NCBI GenBank assembly: GCA_963170055.1
Contig: CAUJGJ010000049.1
Span: forward strand, 191,201-255,200
DNA: 64,000 nucleotides
From: Halisarca cf. caerulea
Lineage: Eukaryota; Porifera; Demospongiae; Chondrillida; Halisarcidae
Direction: 5' to 3'
Part shown: piece by piece, positions 52,555 to 64,000 of the stretch
Position numbering within the stretch: position 1 is the stretch's first letter
Layout: each line of letters begins with the position of its first letter
Position numbers and translations under genes: made by a program
Notes under the pieces: generated by a model
Database searches by the model: none
The model's input: the letters and a program-made list of their open reading frames with translations, nothing else
What the model was told of the DNA's origin: nothing

Positions 52555-55500
52555 CCTAGTTGACACACATGAAATTTCATAAGTACTGTGGGTGTATTTG
52601 TGTAGTGTTGGATATACTGGTGCTAACACCAAAATTTGGCTTTAGCACCACGCACATTCCCAGTGGACACACATGAAGTTTACGAAGATCAGTGGGTGTA
52701 TTTATGTAGTGTTGGATATGCTGGTGCTAATACCAATATTTGGCACTAGCACCACGCACATTCCCAGTGGACATACGTAAAGTTTATTAAGTGCTGTGGG
52801 CGTATTTGTGTAGTGTTGGATATGCTGGTGCTAATACCAATATTTGGCACTAGCACCACGCACATTCCCAGTGGACACACATGAAGTTTTTTAACTACTG
52901 TGAGCGTATTTGTGTAATGTTGGATCATGCTATTGCTAATACCAATATTTGGCACTAGCACCACGCACATTCCCAGTGGACACACATGACCTTTCTTAAG
53001 TGCTCTGGGCGTATTTGTGTAGTGTTGGATATGCTGGTGCTAATACCAATATTTGGCACTAGCACCACGCACATTCCCAGTGGACACACATGACCTTTCT
53101 GAAGTGCTGTGGGCGTATTTGTGTAGTGTTGGACATGCTGGTGCTAATACCAATATTTGGCACTAGCACCACGCACATTCCCAGTGGACACACATGACTT
53201 TTCTGAAGTGCTGTGGGCATATTTGTGTAGTGTTGGATATGCTGGTGCTAATACCAATATTTGGCACTAGCACCACGCACATTCCCAGTGGACACACATG
53301 AAGTTTCTGAAGTGCTATGGGCGTATTTGTGTAGTGTTGGATATGCTGGTGCTAATACCAATACTTGGCACTAGCACCACGCACATTCCCAGTGGACATA
53401 CGTAAAGTTTATTAAGTGCTGTGGGCGTATTTGTGTAGTGTTGGATATGCTGTTGCTAAGACTAATATTTGGCACTAGCACACCGCACATTCCCAGTGGA
53501 CACACATGAAGTTACTGAAGTGCTGTGGGCGTATTTGTGTAGTGTTGGATATGCTGGTGCGAATAACAATATTTGGCACTAGCACCACGCACATTCCCAG
53601 TGGACATACGTAAAGTTTATTAAGTGCTGTGGGCGTATTTGTGTAGTGTTGGATATGCTGGTGCTAAGACTAATATTTGGCACTAGCACCACGCACATTC
53701 CCAGTGGACACACTTAAAGTTACTGAAGTGCTGCGGGCGTAATTATGTATTGTTCAATATGCTTGTGCTAATACCAATATTTGGCACTAGCACCACGCAT
53801 ATTCCTAGTTTACACACATGAAATTTAATAAGTGCTGTGGGTGTATTTTTGCAGTGTTGGATATGCTGGTGCTAATACCAATATTTGGCACTAGCACCAC
53901 GCACATTCCCAGAGGACACACATGAAGTTTCTGAACTACTGTGGGCGTATTTGTGTAGTGTTGGATATGCTGGTGCTAATACCAATATTTGGCTCTAGCA
54001 CCACGCACATTCCCAATGGACACACATGACCTTTCTGAAGTGCTGTGGGCGTATTTGTGTAGTGTTGGATATGCTGGTGCTAATACCAATATTTGGCACT
54101 AGCACCACGCACATTCCCAGTGGACACACAAGAAGTTTCTTAACTACTGTGAGCGTATTTGTGTAATGTTGGATCATGCTATTGCTAATACCAATATTTG
54201 GCACTAGCACCACGCACATTCCCAGTGGACACACATGACCTTTCTTAAGTGCTCTGGGCGTATTTGTGTAGTGTTGGATATGCTGGTGCTAATACCAATA
54301 TTTGGCACTAGCACCACGCACATTCCCAGTGGACACACATGACCTTTCTGAAGTGCTGTGGGCGTATTTGTGTAGTGTTGGATATGCTGGTGCTAATACC
54401 AATATTTGGCACTAGCACCACGCACATTCCCAGTGGACACACATGACCTTTCTGAAGTGCTGTGGGCGTATTTGTGTAGTGTTGGACATGCTGGTGCTAA
54501 TACCAATATTTGGCACTAGCACCACGCACATTCCCAGTGGACACACATGACTTTTCTGAAGTGCTGTGGGCATATTTGTGTAGTGTTGGATCATGCTAGT
54601 GCTAATACCAATATTTGGCACTAGCACCACGCACATTCCCAGTGGACACACATGACTTTTCTGAAGTGCTGTGGGCGTACTTGTGTAGCGTTGGATATGC
54701 TGGTGCTAATACCAATACTTGGCACTAGCACCACGCACATTCCCAGTGGACATACGTAAAGTTTATTAAGTGCTGTGGGCGTATTTGTGTAGTGTTGGAT
54801 ATGCTGGTGCTAAGACTAATATTTGGCACTAGCACACCGCACATTCCCAGTGGACACACATGAAGTTCCTGAAGTGCTGTGGGCGTATTTGTGTAGTGTT
54901 GGATATGGTGGTGCTAACACCAATACTTGGCACTAGCACCACGCACATTCCCAGTGGACATACGTAAAGTTTATTAAGTGCTGTGGGCGTATTTGTGTAG
55001 TGTTGGATATGCTGGTGCTAAGACTAATATTTGGCACTAGCACACCGCACATTCCCAGTGGACACACATGAAGTTCCTGAAGTGCTGTGGGCGTATTTGT
55101 GTAGTGTTGGATATGCTGGTGCTAATACCAATATTTGGCACTAGCACCACGCACATTCCTAGTTGACACACATGAAATTTCATAAGTACTGTGGGTGTAT
55201 TTGTGTAGTGTTGGATATACTGGTGCTAACACCAAAATTTGGCTTTAGCACCACGCACATTCCCAGTGGACACACATGAAGTTTACGAAGTGCAGTGGGT
55301 GTATTTATGTAGTGTTGGATATGCTGGTGCTAATACCAATATTTGGCACTAGCACCACGCACATTCCCAGTGGACATACGTAAAGTTTATTAAGTGCTGT
55401 GGACGTATTTGTGTAGTGTTGCATATGCTGGTGCTAATACCAATATTTGGCACTAGCACCACGCACATTCCCAGTGGACACAAATGAAGTTTCTGAACTA

Positions 55501-57684
55501 CTGTGGGCGTATTTGTGTAGTGTTGGATATGCTGGTGCTAATACCAATATTTGGCTCTAGCACCACGCACATTCCCAGTGGACACACATGACCTTTCTGA
55601 AGTGCTGTGGGCGTATTTGTGTAGTGTTGGATATGCTGGTGCTAATACCAATATTTGGCACTAGCACCACGCACATTCCCAGTGGACACACATGAAGTTT
55701 CTTAACTACTGTGAGCGTATTTGTGTAATGTTGGATCATGCTATTGCTAATACCAATATTTGGCACTAGCACCACGCACATTCCCAGGGGACACACATGA
55801 CCTTTCTTAAGTGCTCTGGGCGTATTTGTGTAGTGTTGCATATGCTGGTGCTAATACCAATATTTGGCACTAGCACCACGCACATTCCCAGTGGACACAA
55901 ATGAAGTTTCTGAACTACTGTGGGCGTATTTGTGTAGTGTTGGATATGCTGGTGCTAATACCAATATTTGGCTCTAGCACCACGCACATTCCCAGTGGAC
56001 ACACATGACCTTTCTGAAGTGCTGTGGGCGTATTTGTGTAGTGTTGGATATGCTGGTGCTAATACCAATATTTGGCACTAGCACCACGCACATTCCCAGT
56101 GGACACACATGAAGTTTCTTAACTACTGTGAGCGTATTTGTGTAATGTTGGATCATGCTATTGCTAATACCAATATTTGGCACTAGCACCACGCACATTC
56201 CCAGGGGACACACATGACCTTTCTTAAGTGCTCTGGGCGTATTTGTGTAGTGTTGGATATGCTGGTGCTAATACCAATATTTGGCACTAGCACCACGCAC
56301 ATTCCCAGTGGACACACATGACCTTCCTGAAGTGCTGTGGGCGTATTTGTGTAGTGTTGTATATGCTGGTGCTAATACCAATATTTGGCACTAGCACCAC
56401 GCACATTCCCAGTGGACACACATGAAGTTTCTGAAGTGCTGTGGGCGTATTTGTGTAGTGTTGGATATGCTAGTTCTAATACCAATACTTGGCACTAGGA
56501 CCACGCACATTCCCAGTGGACATACGTAAAGTTTATTAAGTGCTGTGGACGTATTTGTGTAGTGTTGTATATGTTGGTGCTAAGACTAATATTTGGCACT
56601 AGCACCACGCACATTCCCAGTGGACACACTTGAAGTTACTGAAGTGCTGCGGGCGTAATTATGTATTGTTGAATATGCTTGTGCTAATACCAATATTTGG
56701 CACTAGCACCACGCACATTCCTAGTTTACACACATGAAATTTAATAAGTGCTGTGGGTGTATTTTTGCAGTGTTGGATATGCTGGTGCTAATACCAATAT
56801 TTTGCACTAGCACCACGCACATTCCCAGTGGACACACATGACGTTTCTGAACTACTGTGGGCGTATTTGTGTAGTGTTGGATATGCTGGTGCTAATACCA
56901 ATATTTGGCTCTAACACCACGCACATTCCCAGTGGACACACATGACCTTTCTGAAGTGCTGTGGGCGTATTTGTGTAGTGTTGGATATGCTGGTGCTAAT
57001 ACCAATATTTGGCACTAGCACCACGCACATTCCCAGTGGACACACATGAAGTTTCTTAACTACTGTGAGCGTATTTGTGTAATGTTGGATCATGCTAGTG
57101 CTAATACCAATATTTGGCACTAGCACCACGCACATTCCCAGTGGACACACATGACCTTTCTGAAGTGCTGTGGGCGTATTTGTGTAGTGTTGGATATGCT
57201 GGTGCTAATACCAATATTTGGCACTAGCACCACGCACATTCCCAGTGGACACACATGACCTTTCTGAAGTGCTGTGGGCGTATTTGTGTAGTGTTGGATA
57301 TGCTGGTGCTAATACCAATATTTGGCACTAGCACCACGCACATTCCCAGTGGACACACATGACCTTTCTGAAGTGCTGTGGGCGTATTTGTGTAGTGTTG
57401 GACATGCTGGTGCTAATACCAATATTTTGCACTAGAACCACGCACATTCCCAGTGGACATACATGACTTTTCTGAAGTGCTGTGGGCATATTTGTGTAGT
57501 GTTGGATATGCTGGTGCTAATACCAATATTTGGCACTAGCACCACGCACATTCCCAGTGGACACACATGAAGTTTCTGAAGTGCTGTTGGCGTATTTGTG
57601 TAGTGTTGGATATGCTGGTGCTAATACCAATATTTGGCACTAGCACCACGCACATTCCCAGTGGACACACATGAAGTTTCTTAA

Positions 57685-60600
57685 CTACTGTAGGCGTATT
57701 TGTGTAATGTTGGATATGCTGGTTCTAATATCATTATTGAGCACTAGCACCGTGCACAATCCCAGTGGACACACATGACCTTTCTGAAGTGCTGTGAGCG
57801 CATTTGTGTAGTGTTGGATATGCTTTTGCAAATACCAATATTTGGCACTAGCACTACGCACATTCCCAGTGGACACACATGAAGTTTCTGAAGTGCTGTG
57901 GGCGTATTTGTGTAGTGTTGGATATGCTGGTGCTAATACCAATATTTGGCACTAGCACCACGCACATTCCCAGTGGACACACATGAAGTTTCTTAACTAC
58001 TGTAGGCGTATTTGTGTAATGTTGGATATGCTGGTTCTAATACCATTATTGAGCACTAGCACCGTGCACAATCCCAGTGGACACACATGACCTTTCTGAA
58101 GTACTGTGAGCGCATTTGTGTAGTGTTGGATATGCTGGTGCTAATACCAATATTTGGCACTAGCACCACGCACATTCCCAGTGGACACACATGAAATTTT
58201 TCAAGTGCTGTGGGCGTATTTGTGTAATGTTTGATATGCTGGTACTAATACCAATATTTGGCACTAGCACCACGCACTTTCCAAGTGGACACACATTAAG
58301 TTTCTGAAATGCTGTGGGCGTATTTGTGTAGTGTATGCATATGCTGGTGCTAATACCAATATTTGGCACTAGCACCACGCACATTCTCAGTGGACACACA
58401 TGAAGTTTCTGAAGTGCTGTGGGCGTATTTGTGTAGTGTTGGATATGCTGGTGCTAATACCAATATTTGGCACTAGCACCACGCACATTCCAAGTGGACA
58501 CACATGAAGTTTCTGAAGTGCTGTTGGCATATTTGTGTAGTGTTGTATATGCTGGTGTTAATACCAATATTTAGCACTAGCACCACGCACATTCCCAGTG
58601 GACACACATGAAGTTTCTGAAGTACTGTGGGCGTATTTGCGTAGTGTTGTATATGCTGGTGCTAATACCAATATTTGGCACTAGCACCACGAACATTCCC
58701 AGTGGACACACATGAAGTTTCTGAAGTGCTGTGGGCGTATTTGTGTAGTGTTGGATATGCTGGTGCTAATACCAATATTTGGCACTAGCACCACGCACAT
58801 TCCCAGTGGACACACATGAAGATTCTGAAGTGCTGTGGGCGTATTTGTGTAGTGTTGGATATGCTGGTGCTAATACCAATATTTGGCACTAGCACTACGC
58901 ACATTCCCAGTGGACACACATGAAGTACCTTAACTACTGTAGGCGTATTTGTGTAATGTTGGATATGCTGGTGCTAATACCGTTATTGGGCACTTTCACC
59001 GTGCACAATCCCAGTTTACACACATGACCTTTCTGAAGTGCTGTGAGCGCATTTGTGTAGTGTTGGATTTTCTGGTGCTAATACCAATATTTGGCACTAG
59101 CACCACGCACATTTCCAGTGGACACACATGAAGTTTCTGAAGTGTTGTGGGCGTATTTGTGTAATGTTGGATATGCTGGTGCTAATACCAATATTTGGCA
59201 CTTACACCACGCACATTCCCAGTGGACACACATGAAGTTTCTTAACTACTGTAGGCGTATTTGTGTAATGTTGGATATGCTGGTGCTAATACCATTATTG
59301 GGCACTAGCACCGTGCACAATCCCAGTGGACACACATGACCTTTCTGAAGTGCTGTGAGCGCATTTGTGTAGTGTTGTATATGCTGGTGCTAATACCAAT
59401 ATTTGGCACTAGCACCACGCACATTCCCAGTGGACACACATGAAGATTCTGAAGTGCTTTGGGCGTATTTGTGTAGTGTTGGATATCCTGGTGCTAATAC
59501 CAATATTTGGCACTAGCACCACGCACATTCCCAGTTGACACACATGAAGATTCTGAAGTGCTGTGGGCGTATTTGTGTAGTATTGTATATGCTGGTGCTA
59601 ATACCAATATTTGGCACTAGCACCACGCACATTCCCTGTGGTCACACATGAAGTTTCTGAAGTGCTGTGGGCGTATTTGTGTAGTGTTGGATATGCTTTT
59701 GCAAATACCAATATTTGGCACTAGCACTACGCACATTCCAAGTGGACACACATGAAGTTTCTGAAGTGCTGTGGGCATATTTATGTAGTGTTGGATATGC
59801 TGGTGCTAATACCAATATTTGGCAGTAGCACCACGCACATTCCCAGTGGACACACATGAAGTTTCTTAACTACTGTAGGCGTATTTGTGTAATGTTGGAT
59901 ATGCTGGTTCTAATACCATTATTGAGTACTAGCACCGAGCACAATCCCAGTGGACACACATGACCTTTCTGAAGTGCTGAGAGCGCATTTGTGTAGTGTT
60001 GGATATTCTGGTGCTAATACCAATATTTGGCACTAGCACCACGCACATTTCCAGTGGACACACATGAAGTTTCTGAAGTGCTGTGGGCGTATTTGTGTAA
60101 TGTTGGATATGCTGGTGCTAATACCAATATTTGGCACTAGCACCACGCACTTTCCAAGTGGACACACATGAAGTTTCTGAAATGCTGTGGGCGTATTTGT
60201 GTAGTGTATGCATATGCTGGTGCTAATACCAATATTTGGCACTAGCACCACGCACATTCCCAGTGGACACACATGAAGTTTCTGAAGTACTGTGGGCGTA
60301 TTTGCGTAGTGTTGGATATGCTGGTGCTAATACCAATATTTGGCACTAGCACCACGAACATTCCCAGTGGACACACATGAAGTTTCTGAAGTGCTGTGGG
60401 CGTATTTGTGTAGTGTTGGATATGCTGGTGCTAATACCAATATTTGGCACTAGCACCACGCACATTCCCAGTGGACACACATGAAGTTTCTTAACTACTG
60501 TGAGCGTATTTGTGTAATGTTGGATCATGCTAGTGCTAATACCAATATTTTGCACTAGCACCACGCACATTCCCAGTGGACACACATGACCTTTCTGAAG

Positions 60601-63600
60601 TGCTGTGGGCGTATTTGTGTAGTGTTGGATATGCTGGTGCTAATACCAATATTTGGCACTAGCACCACGCACATTCACAGTGGACACACATGACCTTTCT
60701 GAAGTGCTCTGGGCGTATTTGTGTAGTGTTGGATATGCTGGTGCTAATACCAATATTTGGCACTAGCACCACGCACATTCCCAGTGGACACACATGATCT
60801 TTCTGAAGTGCTCTGGGCGTATTTGTGTAGTGTTGGACATGCTGGTGCTAATACCAATATTTTGCACTAGAACCACGCACATTCCCAGTGGACATACATG
60901 ACTTTTCTGAAGTGCTGTGGGCGTATTTGTGTAGTGTTGGATATGCTGGTGCTAATACCAATATTTGGCACTAGCACCACGCACATTCCCAGTGGACACA
61001 CATGAAGTTTCTGAAGTGCTGTTGGCGTATTTGTGTAGTGTTGGATATGCTGGTGCTAATACCAATATTTGGCACTAGCACCACGCACATTCCCAGTGGA
61101 CACACATGAAGTTTCTTAACTACTGTAAGCGTATTTGTGTAATGTTGGATATGCTGGTTCTAATATCATTATTGAGCACTAGCACCGTGCACAATCCCAG
61201 TGGACACACATGACCTTTCTGAAGTGCTGTGAGCGCATTTGTGTAGTGTTGGATATGCTTTTGCAAATACCAATATTTGGCACTAGCACTACGCACATTC
61301 CCAGTGGACACACATGAAGTTTCTGAAGTGCTGTGGGCGTATTTGTGTAGTGTTGGATATGCTGGTGCTAATACCAATATTTGGCACTAGCACCACGCAC
61401 ATTCCCAGTGGACACACATGAAGTTTCTTAACTACTGTAGGCGTATTTGTGTAATGTTGGATATGCTGGTTCTAATACCATTATTGAGCACTAGCACCGT
61501 GTACAATCCCAGTGGACACACATGACCTTTCTGAAGTACTGTGAGCGCATTTGTGTAGTGTTGGATATGCTGGTACTAATACCAATATTTGGCACTAGCA
61601 CCACGCACTTTCCAAGTGGACACACATTAAGTTTCTGAAATGCTGTGGGCGTATTTGTATAGTGTATGCATATGCTGGTGCTAATACCAATATTTGGCAC
61701 TAGCACCACGCACATTCTCAGTGGACACACATGAAGTTTCTGAAGTGCTGTGGGCGTATTTGTGTAGTGTTGGATATGCTGGTGCTAATACCAATATTTT
61801 GCACTAGCACCACGCACATTCCAAGTGGACACACATGAAGTTTCTGAAGTGCTGTTGGCATATTTGTGTAGTGTTGTATATGCTGGTGCTAATACCAATA
61901 TTTAGCACTAGCACCACGCACATTCCCAGTGGACACACATGAAGTTTCTGAAGTACTGTGGGCGTATTTGCGTAGTGTTGTATATGCTGGTGCTAATACC
62001 AATATTTGGCACTAGCACCACGAACATTCCCAGTGGACACACATGAAGTTTCTGAAGTGCTGTGGGCCTATTTGTGTAGTGTTGGATATGCTGGTGCTAA
62101 TACCAATATTTGGCACTAGCACCACGCACATTCCCAGTGGACACACATGAAGATTCTGAAGTGCTGTGGGCGTATTTGTGTAGTGTTGGATATGCTGGTG
62201 CTAATACCAATATTTGGCACTAGCACTACGCACATTCCCAGTGGACACACATAAAGTACCTTAACTACTGTAGGCGTATTTGTGTAATGTTGGATATGCT
62301 GGTGCTAATACCGTTATTGGGCACTTTCACCGTGCACAATCCCAGTTTACACACATGACCTTTCTGAAGTGCTGTGAGCGCATTTGTGTAGTGTTGGATT
62401 TTCTGGTGCTAATACCAATATTTGGCACTAGCACCACGCACATTTCCAGTGGACACACATGAAGTTTCTGAAGTGTTGTGGGCGTATTTGTGTAATGTTG
62501 GATATGCTGGTGCTAATACCAATATTTGGCACTTACACCACGCACATTCCCAGTGGACACACATGAAGTTTCTTAACTACTGTAGGCGTATTTGTGTAAT
62601 GTTGGATATGCTGGTGCTAATACCATTATTGGGCACTAGCACCGTGCACAATCCCAGTGGACACACATGACCTTTCTGAAGTGCTGTGAGCGCATTTGTG
62701 TAGTGTTGTATATGCTGGAGCTAATACCATTATTTGGCACTAGCACCACGCACATTCCCAGTGGACACACATGAAGTATCTTAACTACTTTAGGCGTATT
62801 TTTGTAATGTTTTATATGCTGGTGCTAATACCATTATTGGGCACTTGCACCGTGCACAATCCCAGTTTACACACATGACCTTTCTGAAGTGCTGAGAGCG
62901 CATTTGTGTAGTGTTGGATATTCTGGTGCTAATACCAATATTTGGCACTAGCACCACGCACATTCCCAGTGGACACACATGACGTTTCTGAAGTGCAGTG
63001 GGCGTATTTGTGTAGTGTTGGATATGCTGGTGCTAATACCAATATTTGGCACTAGCACCACGCACATTCCCAGTGGACACACATGAAGTTTCTTAACTAC
63101 TGTAGTCGTATTTGTGTAGTGTTGTATATGCTGGTGCTAATACCATTATTGGGCACTAGCACCGTGCACAATCCCAGTGGACACACATGACCTTTCTGAA
63201 GTGCTGTGAGCGCATTTGTGTAGTGTTGTATATGCTGGTGCTATTACTAATATTTGGCACTAGCACCACACACATTCCCAGTGGACACACATAAAGTTTC
63301 TGAAGTGCTGCGGGCGTATTTGTGTAATGTTGGAGATGCTGGTGCTAATACCAATATTTGGCACTAGCACCACGCACATTCCCAGAGGACACACATGAAG
63401 TTTCTGAAGTGCTGTGGGCGTATTTGTGTAGTGTTGGATATGCTGGTGCTAATACCAATATTTGGCACTAGCACCACGCACATTCCCAGTTGACACACAT
63501 GAAGATTCTGAAGTGCTGTAGGCGTATTTGTGTAGTGTTGTATATGCTGGTGCTAATACCAATATTTGGCACTAGCCCCCCGCACATTCCCAGTGGACAC

Positions 63601-64000
63601 ACTTGAAGTTTCTGAAGTGCTGTGGGCGTATTTGTGTAGTGTTGGATATGATTTTGCAAATACCAATATTTGGCACTAGCACCGTGCACAATCCCAGTGG
63701 ACACACATGACCTTTCTGAAGTGCTGTGAGCGCATTTGTGTAGTGTTGTATATTCTGGTGCTAATACCAATATTTGGCACTAGCACCACGCACATTTCCT
63801 GTGGACACACATGAAGTTTCTGAAGTGCTGTGGGCGTATTTGTGTAATGTTGGATATGCTGGTGCTAATAGCAATATTTGGTACTAGCACCACGCACATT
63901 CCCAGTGGACACACATGAAGTTTCTGAAATGCTGTGGGCGTATTTGTGTAGTGTATGCATATGCTGGTGCTAATACCAATATTTGGCACTAGCACCACGC
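57685..64000 (+). repeat. Divergent distal satellite domain with a 32/33-mer duplication
   Basis: Monomers here include a type absent from the core, with ATTATTGGGCACTAGCACCG followed by TGCACAATCCCAGTGG, usually next to GCTGTGAGCGCATTTG. The stretch from 57685 recurs at 61120 (offset 3435), while from about 58243 onward the offset is 3331. The second copy therefore lacks exactly one monomer, corresponding to about 58139-58242 of the first. Confidence 0.85.

Larger units (their letters stand above)
8732..64000 (+). repeat. 104-bp satellite array, plus orientation (about 530 monomers)
   Basis: Continuous head-to-tail array. A typical monomer is 41671-41774, running from TGTAGTGTTGGATATGCTGG through AATATTTGGCACTAGCACCA and CGCACATTCCCAGTGGACAC to TGTGGGCGTATTTG. 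By count its G+C is 49 of 104. One monomer type is 105 bp because of GGATCATGCT in place of GGATATGCT. Other length changes are rare. Divergence is highest at the left end (to about 10 kb) and beyond 57.7 kb, and lowest in between. The array leaves the window at the right edge. There is no CENP-B-box-like motif and no coding frame lasting more than about four monomers. Confidence 0.98.

Noticed and set aside
20054..63998. Dozens of near-identical 79- to 135-codon open frames on the minus strand (peptides with CPLGMCVVLVPNIGIS)
   Set aside because: They are by-products of the satellite. Since 104 is not a multiple of three, successive monomers are read in different frames and stops arrive within a few monomers; there is no ribosomal, splice or domain signal.
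6833..64000. CRISPR-like array
   Set aside because: There are no unique spacers; the whole 104 bp is repeated, and the context is eukaryotic.
8732..64000. Centromeric satellite identity
   Set aside because: Size and higher-order structure would fit, but I found no CENP-B-box-like motif, and location cannot be judged from the sequence alone.

Overview
This is eukaryotic nuclear DNA, most likely from an animal, and it is almost entirely non-coding repeat. The signs are tens of kilobases of tandem satellite with layered block duplications, two short DNA transposons that have terminal inverted repeats (TIRs) and target-site duplications but no transposase, a long (CA)n run, splice-like motifs, and one open frame with a textbook CCCH zinc finger. 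Nothing resembles a bacterial or phage operon. I cannot name the species; a marine invertebrate is only a guess from the general look of the repeats.

Layout. 1-862: a GC-richer block of nested direct repeats in the order A-B-B-A. 863-2816: AT-rich unique sequence with a possible intron (1009-1219) and a 70-bp repeat duplicated 216 bp apart (1455-1524 and 1671-1740). 2817-3455, minus strand: a 212-codon open frame carrying a C-x8-C-x5-C-x3-H finger, the only protein-coding candidate I would defend, and then only as an exon. 3463-4380: a 918-bp transposon with 14-bp TIRs and a TAATT duplication. 4918-5034: (CA)n. 5035-6832: a minisatellite with a 63-bp unit. 6833-64000: a satellite with a 104-bp unit, roughly 540 monomers, running off the right edge.

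The satellite is in minus orientation from 6833 to 8709 and in plus orientation after that. It is interrupted once, by a 752-bp palindromic transposon (7457-8208) whose empty site can be reconstructed. A second, tiny inversion at 9405-9476 forms a perfect 34-bp-arm palindrome. The plus array is a mosaic of local higher-order repeats: 14-mer, 13-mer, 9-mer, 13/16-mer, 30-mer, 10-mer, 36-mer and 21-mer domains in that order, then a more divergent distal domain from about 57.7 kb that is itself duplicated with a 32/33-mer offset. Monomers fall into discrete types defined mainly by a block of about 20 bp next to a nearly constant remainder. Every monomer also holds a dyad that, read from the minus strand, can form a 14-bp RNA hairpin with only G-U wobbles where the plus strand has mismatches.

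There are no interacting genes to describe. The interest lies in the satellite's amplification history, its fold-back junctions, the hairpin, and the clean transposon insertion.
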